64,000 bases of DNA from Draconibacterium sediminis (lineage in GTDB: Bacteria > Bacteroidota > Bacteroidia > Bacteroidales > Prolixibacteraceae): NCBI RefSeq assembly GCF_000949475.1, contig NZ_JRHC01000004.1, positions 248,001 through 312,000 of the forward strand. The letters run 5' to 3'. A program made the position numbers and the translations under genes. The notes beneath the pieces were generated by a model that saw only the letters and a program-made list of their open reading frames with translations, made no database searches and was not told the origin of the DNA. Positions 24,845 to 33,600 of the stretch are shown here, one piece after another (the stretch's first letter is position 1; each line of letters starts with the position of its first letter).

Positions 24845-25834
24845 ATGAAAAAAATGTCATTGCTGTTATTGTTGATTCAAGGAATCGTAATAACAGGATT
24901 TAGTCAGGAAAAAACCGAAGAGTTTAAACCAAATGGAAAACCACTCGCTTTGATTTTCACCAACTTTCATACTGCATTTTCCGATGGAGAATCTGCTTCG
25001 GAGTTTGAAAACACCCGTGCTTATTTAGGTTACGAGTACAATTTTAGCGAAGAGTTTTATGCTAAAGTTGTTTTTGATGTGGGCGATCCGAACGATGGAG
25101 GTGGCCACCAGTTGTCGGCATTTCTTAAAAATGCCTACGTGCAATATTCAAAAGATAATCTGAAAGCGTCGTTCGGAATGATTTCAACTACCCAATTTAA
25201 AGTTTCTGAAAAACTTTGGGGAAACCGTTACATGATGAAATCGTACCAGGATGAGTATAAATTCAACTCAAGTGCCGACCTTGGTTTTAATATCGACTAC
25301 AAATTTGCCGATTTTATCAGTGCCGATTTTTCGGTGATCAATGGCGAAGGTTACAAAAAAGTTCAGGGCGACGACTTGTTGCGCTACGGAGCTGGAGCAA
25401 CTATTAAGCCGGTTAAAAATGTATTGGCACGAGTGTTTGTTGACCAAACCGGCGACGAGGTAAAACAAAAGTCGCTGGCTACGCTGCTGGCTTACACCAA
25501 CGGTAAATTTACACTGGCCGGAGAGTATAACTACCAGTCGAACTACAAAATGGTAGACGGTCAGAATCATTACGGAACATCGTTCTACAGCTGGTACAAG
25601 CCAAGCAGCAACTGGAAACTGTTTGCCCGTTACGATGATCTGAACTCGGATAAAGTGGAAGGTGAAACCGAAGCATGGAACATTAACAAAGATGGCCAGT
25701 TAATGATCGCAGGTGTGGAGTACGCTCCTGTAAAAGGTGTGAAATTTACGCCAAACGTACGCTTCTTTAACCCCGATAAGGTAGATGCAGAGAATATCAC
25801 CTACCTGTATTTAAGTGCTGAGTTTAAATTTTAA
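24845..25834 (+). CDS. Phosphate-regulated outer-membrane porin
   Basis: 329 aa. Signal peptide (MKKMSLLLLLIQGIVITGFSQ), then a beta-barrel with strand patterns such as NTRAYLGYEYNFSEEFYAKV and a C-terminal aromatic (YLYLSAEFKF) that is the BAM recognition signal. Similar to OprO/OprP phosphate-selective porins in placement rather than in certain homology. It is first in the operon with pstS-pstC-pstA-pstB-phoU and has a strong Pho-type promoter, so it probably lets phosphate through the outer membrane to PstS. Confidence 0.8.
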   Translation: MKKMSLLLLLIQGIVITGFSQEKTEEFKPNGKPLALIFTNFHTAFSDGESASEFENTRAYLGYEYNFSEEFYAKVVFDVGDPNDGGGHQLSAFLKNAYVQYSKDNLKASFGMISTTQFKVSEKLWGNRYMMKSYQDEYKFNSSADLGFNIDYKFADFISADFSVINGEGYKKVQGDDLLRYGAGATIKPVKNVLARVFVDQTGDEVKQKSLATLLAYTNGKFTLAGEYNYQSNYKMVDGQNHYGTSFYSWYKPSSNWKLFARYDDLNSDKVEGETEAWNINKDGQLMIAGVEYAPVKGVKFTPNVRFFNPDKVDAENITYLYLSAEFKF

Positions 25835-25843
25835 TCAGCCAAA

Positions 25844-25871
25844 GAAAACAGAAAACAGAAAACAGAAAACT
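25844..25871 (+). repeat. GAAAACA heptanucleotide repeat
   Basis: Three perfect and one near-perfect GAAAACA units (25844, 25851, 25858, 25865) in the gap between the porin and pstS. It is a simple repeat prone to slippage and lies about 20 bp before the pstS start. Confidence 0.7.
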
Positions 25872-25892
25872 GGAAATTTTAAATAAATAAAG

Positions 25893-26963
25893 ATGAAGAA
25901 TTTAGCCTTACTGGTTTTAACAGTATTTATTCTGGGAGCTTGCTCTAACTCGTCAAACAAACAAGGTGGAGAAAAAGCCGGAACTTCGAAAGTGACTTTA
26001 ACAGCTGCGGGAGCTACTTTCCCGATGCCATATTACAATATGGTGTTTAAGAACTATACTTCAGAATTTGGGACACTGCTTACTTATGGCGGAATCGGTT
26101 CAGGCGGCGGTATCCGCAGTTTAACCGATAAAGTGGTTGACTTTGGAGCAACCGATGCTTACCTGAGCGACGATAAACTGGCTGAAATGCCTGCTGAAGT
26201 AGTTCACATTCCAACTGTATTGGGTGCTGTTGTTATTGCTTATAACCTTCCTGGTGTTGATGGCCTCAAACTATCGAACGAATTGCTGGAGAAAATTTTC
26301 ATGGGTGAAATTACCAACTGGAACGATCCGGCAATTAAAGCCAACAACGAAGGCCTGGCCCTTCCTGATATGGAAATCACTTTCGTACACCGTTCGGATG
26401 GTAGCGGAACAACTTACATTTTCAGTGACTACATGACTAAGATCAGCACAAAATGGGCTGATGCTGTAGGAACAGGAAAATCGTTACAATGGCCTGTTGG
26501 AATGGGTGCTAAAGGAAATCCCGGAGTTGCAGGTACTATTAGCCAAACTGAAGGAGCCATTGGTTACATCGGTTCGGAATATGCATTTGCACAGAAAATC
26601 CAAACCGCATTGGTGCAAAACAGCGCAGGTAACTATATCGAGCCATCAATTGCTTCGGTTAGTGCTGCTGCAAAAGGAGAAATTCCTGCCGATACCCGTA
26701 TCATGCTGACCAATTCTGACGATCCTGAATCATACCCGATCAGCGGTTTCACATGGATCATTCTTTACAAAGAGCAAAACTACGATGGTCGCGCTAAAGA
26801 TCAGGCGCTGGCAACAGTTACTTTCCTTGATTGGTTGGTAAGTGCCGATGCACAAGGTCAGGCCGAAAAGGTACACTACGCGCCGCTTCCGGATGCAGCT
26901 GCCGAAAAAGCCAAAGCGATTTTACGCTCGGTTACTTTCGATGGGCAACCATTGTTAAAATAG
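25893..26963 (+). CDS. pstS: Phosphate-binding lipoprotein PstS
   Basis: 356 aa. Lipobox LGAC with lipidated C17. The mature protein starts LTAAGATFPMPYYNMVF, the PstS phosphate-site loop; later motifs include THRSDGSGTT-like FVHRSDGSGTTYIF, which binds phosphate through Ser/Arg, and GAIGYIGSEYA. It captures phosphate and hands it to PstCA. In this phylum PstS is lipid-anchored. It is second in the operon, 58 bp after the porin. Confidence 0.95.
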   Translation: MKNLALLVLTVFILGACSNSSNKQGGEKAGTSKVTLTAAGATFPMPYYNMVFKNYTSEFGTLLTYGGIGSGGGIRSLTDKVVDFGATDAYLSDDKLAEMPAEVVHIPTVLGAVVIAYNLPGVDGLKLSNELLEKIFMGEITNWNDPAIKANNEGLALPDMEITFVHRSDGSGTTYIFSDYMTKISTKWADAVGTGKSLQWPVGMGAKGNPGVAGTISQTEGAIGYIGSEYAFAQKIQTALVQNSAGNYIEPSIASVSAAAKGEIPADTRIMLTNSDDPESYPISGFTWIILYKEQNYDGRAKDQALATVTFLDWLVSADAQGQAEKVHYAPLPDAAAEKAKAILRSVTFDGQPLLK

Positions 26964-26991
26964 TAAGGTTTAGTTATAGAAAACAGATTTA

Positions 26992-27900
26992 ATGAAACTG
27001 GGAAAGCTGCCGGCAAAGCAGTTTTCTCAGCTTCTTAAAGTCCACCAAATGAACAGCGATAAAATAACAAAAGGCGTTCTCCTGCTCTCATCGTTCGTTA
27101 TACTTTTTGTAGCTGGGGGAATGATCTTTTCGTTGGTTGAAGGTGCCATTCCTGCACTGAAAAGTTTTGGGCTGAGTTTTATTTGGTCGAACAACTGGAA
27201 TCCAACCGAAGGAAAAGAAAACTACGGAGCGCTTCCGTTTATTGCCGGAACAATCATTACGTCGGTAGCGGCGCTGCTTATCAGTTTACCCTTATCGTTT
27301 TCGGTTTCATTGTTTCTGGGCGAGTATTACCGCGGAACCCGAATTGCAAAAATACTGGGACCCATGGTCGATCTGCTTGCCGGAATTCCTTCAATTGTTT
27401 ACGGTTTGTGGGGGTTTTATGTGCTTCGTCCGCTGCTTATCGATCTGGGATTACCCAACCAGGGATTTGGAATTTTCACCGCCAGCATTATTCTGGCAAT
27501 TATGATCATTCCTTACGCCACATCGCTGAGTAACGAAATTATTACCATGGTACCGAACGAGCTGAAAGAAGCAGCCTATTCGCTTGGAGCTACCCGCTCG
27601 GAAGTGATCTTTAATGTGGTTGTACCATCGGCACGATCGGGTATTATTGCCGGTTACATTTTGTCTTTCGGGCGTGCATTGGGCGAAACCATGGCAGTAA
27701 CCATGCTGATCGGTAACGCCAATATCGTCCCCGATGGATTTTTCAGCACGGGAAACACAATGGCCTCGGTAATTGCCAACCAGTTTGGCGAAGCCGATGG
27801 TTTGAAACTCAGCTCTTTGATTGCTATTGGTTTATTGCTGTTCCTGATGACCGGAATAATCAATGCCATTGGTAAGTTCATCATTAAACGAATGGGGTAA
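26992..27900 (+). CDS. pstC: Phosphate ABC transporter permease PstC
   Basis: 302 aa, about six membrane segments. It has the EAA loop ELKEAAYSLGATRSEVIFNVVVP that contacts PstB, and FGRALGETMAVTMLIGN near the C-terminus. The start at 26992 was kept; an internal Met 19 codons later (27049) would also give a normal PstC. PstA starts 1 bp after the stop. Confidence 0.95.
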   Translation: MKLGKLPAKQFSQLLKVHQMNSDKITKGVLLLSSFVILFVAGGMIFSLVEGAIPALKSFGLSFIWSNNWNPTEGKENYGALPFIAGTIITSVAALLISLPLSFSVSLFLGEYYRGTRIAKILGPMVDLLAGIPSIVYGLWGFYVLRPLLIDLGLPNQGFGIFTASIILAIMIIPYATSLSNEIITMVPNELKEAAYSLGATRSEVIFNVVVPSARSGIIAGYILSFGRALGETMAVTMLIGNANIVPDGFFSTGNTMASVIANQFGEADGLKLSSLIAIGLLLFLMTGIINAIGKFIIKRMG

Positions 27901-27901
27901 C

Positions 27902-28786
27902 ATGAATTCTGCAGCAAAAATAACGGTGGCAAATCTCAGTCGAAGAACTTTGAAAGACAAGCTATTCAAAGGACTTGTGCTCTTTATGTCGCTCATAACC
28001 ATTTCGCCAATTGTACTTATTATTTACAAATTGGTGGAAAAAGGTTATCGTCAGATCAGCCTGGATTTTATTATCAAAACGCCACCAAATACTTTCGAGG
28101 CAATGACTGCACTGAGCAATGGCGAGTTAATTCCCGGGGGTATTGCAAACGGAATTACAGGAACATTGTTAATGGTGGTTCTGGCGTCGGTTATTGCCAT
28201 TCCGGTTGGAGTTATTACAGGCATTTACCTGTACGAGAATCCGGGAAAACTGCTGGCAAATCTTACCCGAAATATTTCGGATATTTTGCAGGGTGTTCCT
28301 TCTATCGTATTAGGACTTATTGCTTACATGTGGATCGTAAAGCCCATTACCAGCGGTTTTTCGGCGCTGGCAGGTAGTGTGTCCTTATCGATTATGATGT
28401 TGCCTATGATTGTGCGCTCAACGGAGGAAACGCTGAAAATGATCCCTGAGTCGATTAAAGAAGCAGCTGTTGCATTGGGTGTGCCGTATTACAAAGTAAT
28501 TCTGCGCGTGCTTATTCCAACCGGATTTAGCGGTTTGCTAACAGGTATTTTACTGGGTATTTCGCGTATTCTTGGAGAAACAGCACCATTAATGCTCACA
28601 GCACTGGGCAGCTCAGTAATTAATTTGGACATTACCAAACCAACAAGTGCAATACCCCTGTTAATCTGGGAGTTTTACAACGACCCGAATATGGTAGACC
28701 TGATTTGGAGCTCATCGTTATTACTGATGGGAATGGTACTGACCTTAAACCTGGTATCGAAACGAATAGCTGCCCGAACGAAATAG
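27902..28786 (+). CDS. pstA: Phosphate ABC transporter permease PstA
   Basis: 294 aa from the ATG at 27902. The frame is open 39 bp earlier but that would overlap pstC, so the later start is preferred. Six membrane segments, GVPSIVLGLIAYMW, the EAA loop ESIKEAAVALGVPYYKVILRV, and ISRILGETAPLMLTALG. It pairs with PstC as the membrane channel. PstB starts 12 bp after its stop. Confidence 0.95.
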   Translation: MNSAAKITVANLSRRTLKDKLFKGLVLFMSLITISPIVLIIYKLVEKGYRQISLDFIIKTPPNTFEAMTALSNGELIPGGIANGITGTLLMVVLASVIAIPVGVITGIYLYENPGKLLANLTRNISDILQGVPSIVLGLIAYMWIVKPITSGFSALAGSVSLSIMMLPMIVRSTEETLKMIPESIKEAAVALGVPYYKVILRVLIPTGFSGLLTGILLGISRILGETAPLMLTALGSSVINLDITKPTSAIPLLIWEFYNDPNMVDLIWSSSLLLMGMVLTLNLVSKRIAARTK

Positions 28787-28798
28787 AGAAGAAATAGT

Positions 28799-29581
28799 AT
28801 GAAAGAAGATAACGTAAATATCAAAGATCCTGTACTTTCTATTCGCAATCTATCGGTTGCGTACGATAAGGGGAATTATGCTGTAAAGGACGTTTCGGCC
28901 GATATTAAACGAAACGCGGTAACAGCAATTATGGGCCCGTCGGGATGCGGAAAAAGTACCATGTTGCGTGCCATTAACCGCATGCACGAGTTGTACGAAA
29001 ACATCGAAACCAAAGGATCGCTCATTTTAAACGGCAAGGATATTACCGACATGCCAACCATTCAATTACGTCGTATGGCTGGTATGGTATTTCAACGTCC
29101 GAATCCGTTCCCGACATTGAGCATTTACGACAACGTAATTGCCGGCTATAAATTAAACGGCATTCGTTTAAAGAAAAAAGAACGCGACGAAGTGGTTGAG
29201 CGCTCATTGCGCGACGTTACACTTTGGGACGAGGTAAAAGATACTTTGCATAAAAAAGGAACATTCCTTTCAGGTGGTCAGCAACAACGACTTTGTATTG
29301 CGAGGGCGCTGGCGTTCGATCCGGAAGTGATTTTACTCGACGAACCCACCTCGGCACTAGATCCTGTGGCAACTTCAAAAATCGAAGACTTGCTGGTAAA
29401 GTTAAAAGAGAATTATTCGATACTGATGGTGACACACAACATGTCGCAGGCAGCACGAATCTCTGATTATTCAATGTTTATGTACCTCGGCGAATTGGTT
29501 GAATATGGTAAAACAAAAGATATGTTTACCAATCCAAAAGACCGTCGTACAGAAGAATACCTGACCGGGAAATTCGGTTAA
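28799..29581 (+). CDS. pstB: Phosphate ABC transporter ATPase PstB
   Basis: 260 aa. Walker A GPSGCGKST (46-54), Q-loop region MVFQRPNPFPTL, ABC signature LSGGQQQR, Walker B VILLDEPTSALDP, and the switch His in MVTHNM. It couples ATP hydrolysis to phosphate import and, in other bacteria, signals to PhoR through PhoU. Confidence 0.97.
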   Translation: MKEDNVNIKDPVLSIRNLSVAYDKGNYAVKDVSADIKRNAVTAIMGPSGCGKSTMLRAINRMHELYENIETKGSLILNGKDITDMPTIQLRRMAGMVFQRPNPFPTLSIYDNVIAGYKLNGIRLKKKERDEVVERSLRDVTLWDEVKDTLHKKGTFLSGGQQQRLCIARALAFDPEVILLDEPTSALDPVATSKIEDLLVKLKENYSILMVTHNMSQAARISDYSMFMYLGELVEYGKTKDMFTNPKDRRTEEYLTGKFG

Positions 29582-29610
29582 TTTTTTAACTTCATTAAAA
29601 TTCTACAGTT

Positions 29611-30294
29611 ATGACTTTAAAGAAGGATGATGCCATAAAAGCGATAATGAGCGATTTTGAAGAGTTTGCCAACCTGGTGCTTCACCAACTCGATTTGTTG
29701 GAGACGCTCATTTCAACAGGCGAAACAAAATTTCCGAAGGAAAAAAGCAAAGAGTTGTACGACAACGAGAATACGCTGGATAAGATGGAAGTTAAAATCA
29801 GCGACAAGATCATTAATACCATCACTTTATACCAGCCGGTGGCTTCCGATATCCGGAAAATTATGGCTTGTTATCGTATTATTATGAGCCTCGAGCGTGT
29901 TGGGGATATGGTAATTAATGTACTGAATTTTGTTGAAAGCATTAAAACCCCCGAAGTGTACACCAAACTTTCAGAAGTGGTTTCCAACATGCTTATTCAG
30001 AGTTCTAATATGGTTAACAAATCGTTGCTGGCATTTACCAACGATGATAAGGATTATGCCATCTGGACGATAAAAAACGATGCTGTTGTTGATGAGCTCA
30101 ATAAAAAAATGTTGAAAAAGGCCATTAAAAAAAGTGTGTCCTCAAACGAAGATAAAGAACTACTGATGAGTTTCATCAATATGAACAGTATGGTTAGCAC
30201 CATCGAACGTATTGCTGATCAGGCCACAAACATCGCAGAGGCGGCTATTTATTCCATCGAAGGCAAGGATATACGACATAAAGACCTGAAGTAA
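29611..30294 (+). CDS. phoU: Phosphate regulator PhoU
   Basis: 227 aa, two three-helix repeats with the metal-coordinating E/DxxxD patterns of PhoU (LYDNENTLDKMEVKISDKII in the first; LERVGDMVINVLNF, and IERIADQATNIAEA in the second). PhoU mutes the PhoR kinase when phosphate is plentiful. It is last in the porin-pst operon, and the MITE-like element begins 10 bp after its stop. Confidence 0.95.
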   Translation: MTLKKDDAIKAIMSDFEEFANLVLHQLDLLETLISTGETKFPKEKSKELYDNENTLDKMEVKISDKIINTITLYQPVASDIRKIMACYRIIMSLERVGDMVINVLNFVESIKTPEVYTKLSEVVSNMLIQSSNMVNKSLLAFTNDDKDYAIWTIKNDAVVDELNKKMLKKAIKKSVSSNEDKELLMSFINMNSMVSTIERIADQATNIAEAAIYSIEGKDIRHKDLK

Positions 30295-30304
30295 GCTTGT
30301 TATT

Positions 30305-30570
30305 AACCTGAGTTCGATTCAAAATCTTGCCTCAGTTTCTATTAATTTTTAGCAGAAATTGATTCAGATTTTAGAAGAACTATCGGGATAATTTAAGAAA
30401 ATATGAAACGATTTATGTAAAAATTAGTGAAATCCGAAGGAAAATACAGAAAAGCACAATCTTTGAACCAAAAATATTTTAAAATAGCCCGCTATTCTTT
30501 CAATATTTTTAATCCAAATCTTGCACATTTCTGTATTTCTGAGGTTAATATTTTGAATCGAACTCAGGTT
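30305..30570. mobile_element. MITE-like element with 21-bp terminal inverted repeats
   Basis: Perfect 21-bp inverted repeats at 30305-30325 (starting AACCTGAGTTCG) and 30550-30570 (ending in the complement, CGAACTCAGGTT), plus a further CCTCAG/CTGAGG match inside. The element is 266 bp, AT-rich and non-coding. ATT flanks both ends (30302-30304, 30571-30573), a possible 3-bp target duplication. It fills the gap between phoU and the second response regulator. As a transcript it would form one long hairpin and could also act as a terminator. Confidence 0.6.
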
Positions 30571-30627
30571 ATTATGAAGGATAATGTATTTTTAGTATCC
30601 TGAATGTTAGAGTGAAAATTAATTATC

Positions 30628-31311
30628 ATGGGATCAAATCCGAAAATATTAGTAGTTGACGACGAAAAAGATTTATGTGAAATTTTAGAGTTCAACTTGT
30701 CAAGCGAAGGTTTCGAAACATCAGTGGCACATTCGGCCGAGCAGGCACTAAAACTGCCACTGGAAGAATTCGACCTGATTTTGCTTGATGTGATGATGGG
30801 AGAAATGTCGGGGTACAAAATGGCCGATAAGATAAGAAGGGAGATGCAGCTTACTTTGCCTATTATTTTTATGACCGCCAAAACCGCCGAAAACGATATC
30901 CTCACCGGGTTTAACGTGGGTGGCGACGATTACATATCAAAACCATTTTCGATTAAAGAAATGGTAGCGCGGATTAAAGCCGTACTGAAGCGTGGCCAAC
31001 CAAATTTGAAGCAAACCAAGGTGTACAAAGTTGAAGGTCTTGAGGTAGATGCAAACAGTAAAACGGTGCAGATTGACGACGAGCCTGTTAGTCTTACCCG
31101 CAAAGAATTTGAAATAATCACTCTCTTGCTAAAACACCAGGGACAATACATTGGCCGAAATGAAATACTCGACCGCGTTTGGAACGACGATGTTATTGTT
31201 ACCGAGCGAAATGTGGATGTAAACATTGCACGACTTCGCAAAAAGATTGGCAAATACGGTCAATACATAAAAGGAAAATCAGGTTATGGTTATGCGTTTA
31301 AGCAGCCATAA
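30628..31311 (+). CDS. OmpR/PhoB-family response regulator
   Basis: 227 aa. Receiver with acidic pair in VDDEKD (10-15), phosphoacceptor D54 (DLILLDVMMGEM), Lys in DDYISKPFSIKE; C-terminal winged helix (GQYIGRNEILDRVW, then NVDVNIARLRKKIG). It is followed after 47 bp by the kinase. It sits next to pst-phoU as phoB does in many genomes, but it lacks an 11-bp repeat promoter, so it may respond to a related or different signal than the pair at 12166-14061. Confidence 0.85.
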   Translation: MGSNPKILVVDDEKDLCEILEFNLSSEGFETSVAHSAEQALKLPLEEFDLILLDVMMGEMSGYKMADKIRREMQLTLPIIFMTAKTAENDILTGFNVGGDDYISKPFSIKEMVARIKAVLKRGQPNLKQTKVYKVEGLEVDANSKTVQIDDEPVSLTRKEFEIITLLLKHQGQYIGRNEILDRVWNDDVIVTERNVDVNIARLRKKIGKYGQYIKGKSGYGYAFKQP

Positions 31312-31358
31312 ATTCGATAGAAAACAGATCAGAATAAAAATAATTAAAACAATACAAG

Positions 31359-33131
31359 GTGCCGATTCAGCAGACATTCAGACGGAAAATCTTTTACTAC
31401 TTTATAGCAGTATTTTTACTGTTTACAGTAGCCATAATGTTGTTTCAGTTGCAGCGCGAGAAAAACTACAAAACGTCGCAGCTTGAAAATACATTGCGTA
31501 ATGTTACCGAGGTAGCCCACAACTACATCGAACATTACAACTTAATGGAAACGCAAAACTTTAGCAGTGCAGATACCTTAAAAGTTCTCATTCCGCAAGA
31601 CAACATTCGCCTGACCATTATCGACAGGAGAGGGATTGTTTTGTACGACAGTTTTGTGTACGAATACAAAAAAATGGAAAACCATTTCGAGCGTCCCGAA
31701 GTGCAAAAAGCATTGTTCGGTGGCGAGGGAGCCAATATTCGTCACTCGGCAACCACCGGAACCGACTTTTATTACTATGCCCGAAGTTACGACGACTATT
31801 TTGTACGGGCTGCCATGGTGTACGACGTAAACGTGGAGAATTTCCTGAAAGCCGAGCGTTTGTTCATCTTTTTCATTATCGCCATTTTCCTGGTCATCTG
31901 GCTGGTGATTAATGAGCTTACAAAACGCCTTTCCATATCAATTACCAAACTGAAGGATTTTGCGATAAAAGCCGGAAAGAATGAGCCAATCAATGAAGAA
32001 GAAGGCAAATTCCCTGATAACGAGTTGGGTGAAATTGGTTCGCAGATTGTAAAAATCTACAATAACCTGCACGAGGCCAACAATTCCATTGCGCTGGAAA
32101 AAGACCGCCTGGCCAATCACATGAACATTCTGAATGAAGGCATAGGATTTTTTACACCTCAAAAGAAGAAGATGCTGGTGAACAGTAACTTCATTCAGTT
32201 CGTAAGTATCATTTCTGATACGATGACCATCTCTGCCGAAAACTTTTTTACCATTCCGGAGTTTGAAAAGATCAACAAATTTTTGGAAAAGAACCTGCAC
32301 AAAGACACTGAGTTCCAAAGTAACGAGTTGCCGCAAATCGAGTTTACGATTCACAAAGACGACAGTTATTTTAAACTGATGTGTATTGTGTTTGCCGATA
32401 AGAGTTTCGAGATTCTGATCACCGATATTACCCGGCCCGAAAAACGTCGCCTGCTAAAACAGCAGTTAACTTCGAACATTGCGCACGAATTAAAAACACC
32501 GCTGGCTTCAATAAAAGGATACATCGAAACATTGATGTCGAATCCGAATATCGACAAGGAGAAACAGCAGTACTTTATCGAAAGAGCCAGTAAACAGGCC
32601 GAAAGATTACATCTGCTGTTAAACGATATCTCGTTGTTGAATAATATTGAGGATGCCGGCGAATTGTTCGAGATTAAACCGGTTTATATCAAAAACATTG
32701 TTTCGGATGTGGTGGAGAACCTCGAGAGCAGAATGGCTGCCAAAAACATGAAGTGTAAACTGGATATTGACAAAGATGTGGTGGTAAACGGAAACGATTC
32801 GCTGCTCTCATCGGTATTCCAGAACCTTTTGGAAAACTCCATCAATTATGCCGGAGAGAATGTGAAAATTGAAATTCGGAATTACCTGGAAGATACGAAA
32901 TTCCATTATTTCAGTTATTCGGATACCGGTAGAGGAATTCCGGAGGAACACCTTAACCGTATTTTTGAACGTTTCTACCGTATCGATTCCGGTCGTACCC
33001 GCGAATTGGGCGGAACAGGCCTGGGATTGTCGATTGTTAGAAACGCCATCCAGCTGCATAAAGGAAATATCTCGGCCCGTAATAAACCCGAAGGTGGTAT
33101 TGAGTTCCTGTTCTCGCTGGCAAAACAGTAA
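31359..33131 (+). CDS. Sensor histidine kinase with periplasmic domain
   Basis: 590 aa from a GTG at 31359. TM1 at about 12-30, a periplasmic sensor of about 135 residues (PAS/Cache-like), TM2 at about 168-185, a HAMP-like linker, a PAS-like region (about 245-360), then the kinase core: H376 in SNIAHELKTPLAS, N box NLLENSINYAG, SDTGRGIP, FERFYRID and GGTGLGLSIV. Unlike the kinase at 13024 it has a true extracellular sensor. It pairs with the regulator at 30628 and ends at a strong terminator. Confidence 0.85.
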   Translation: MPIQQTFRRKIFYYFIAVFLLFTVAIMLFQLQREKNYKTSQLENTLRNVTEVAHNYIEHYNLMETQNFSSADTLKVLIPQDNIRLTIIDRRGIVLYDSFVYEYKKMENHFERPEVQKALFGGEGANIRHSATTGTDFYYYARSYDDYFVRAAMVYDVNVENFLKAERLFIFFIIAIFLVIWLVINELTKRLSISITKLKDFAIKAGKNEPINEEEGKFPDNELGEIGSQIVKIYNNLHEANNSIALEKDRLANHMNILNEGIGFFTPQKKKMLVNSNFIQFVSIISDTMTISAENFFTIPEFEKINKFLEKNLHKDTEFQSNELPQIEFTIHKDDSYFKLMCIVFADKSFEILITDITRPEKRRLLKQQLTSNIAHELKTPLASIKGYIETLMSNPNIDKEKQQYFIERASKQAERLHLLLNDISLLNNIEDAGELFEIKPVYIKNIVSDVVENLESRMAAKNMKCKLDIDKDVVVNGNDSLLSSVFQNLLENSINYAGENVKIEIRNYLEDTKFHYFSYSDTGRGIPEEHLNRIFERFYRIDSGRTRELGGTGLGLSIVRNAIQLHKGNISARNKPEGGIEFLFSLAKQ

Positions 33132-33170
33132 ATTCGAGAGAATAGTTAAACGCCAAAATTGATAAGTTGA

Positions 33171-33200
33171 AGGCTTCCGGTAGTTCCGGAGGCCTTTTTA
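33171..33200 (+). terminator. Terminator of the second two-component system
   Basis: A 10-bp stem (33171-33180 with 33186-33195, one G-U), a 5-nt loop and T-run, 40 bp after the kinase stop. Confidence 0.85.
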
Positions 33201-33249
33201 ATTGAAACCCAGGGCTATTCGGGAACACACTTTCATGGCTTTTTATTAA

Positions 33250-33380
33250 GAGCCCCAACGGGGCGACAGGCAATAACCCGGTGTGACTGACGGCAGTCAG
33301 GAAACGCCGGGTTAGTGGATGAAGTTGATCTCGTCCGGCGATGGAAGACGATCGAAGCTGAAAGTTGTTCCGGACGAAAA
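33250..33380. repeat. Nested-hairpin intergenic repeat or structured RNA
   Basis: Four stems in 130 bp: GCCCC/GGGGC (33252-33264), AACCCGG/CCGGGTT (33275-33281 with 33307-33313) enclosing TGACTG/CAGTCA (33284-33299), and TCGTCCGG/CCGGACGA (33331-33338 with 33370-33377). Repeats of this composition are dispersed in many Bacteroidota genomes. A minus-strand ORF across it has no coding character. Confidence 0.6.
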
Positions 33381-33482
33381 TGAACCAGAACTTGTGCAGA
33401 AAGGGTAAATCATCATAATAATTAAGATTTGAAATCACTTATTGCAATAACATTTCACCTTTCCCCCGATAATTACAAAACC

Positions 33483-33549
33483 GTTAAAACAATGTAATAC
33501 AAGTTTAAATAGTCTTTAATTCGCCTGTAATATATATCGGGTTGCTTTG
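33483..33549 (+). promoter_or_regulatory. Predicted Pho box and -7 element of the TonB receptor
   Basis: Five 11-bp units (33483-33537) starting GTTAAA, GTAATA, TTAAAT, TTAATT and GTAATA. The -7 candidate TTGCTTTG (33542) starts 6 bp after the last TGTAAT-phased unit. The same geometry as the porin-pst promoter. The ATG is 52 bp further. Confidence 0.65.
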
Positions 33550-33600
33550 CCTGTATAAATTCTATGAGTTTATAAATAAACACTGCAACTTTTAAAATAT

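Noticed and set aside
33037-33438. Minus-strand ORF over the kinase end and intergenic repeat
   Set aside because: It overlaps the kinase, terminator and a structured repeat and lacks any domain.
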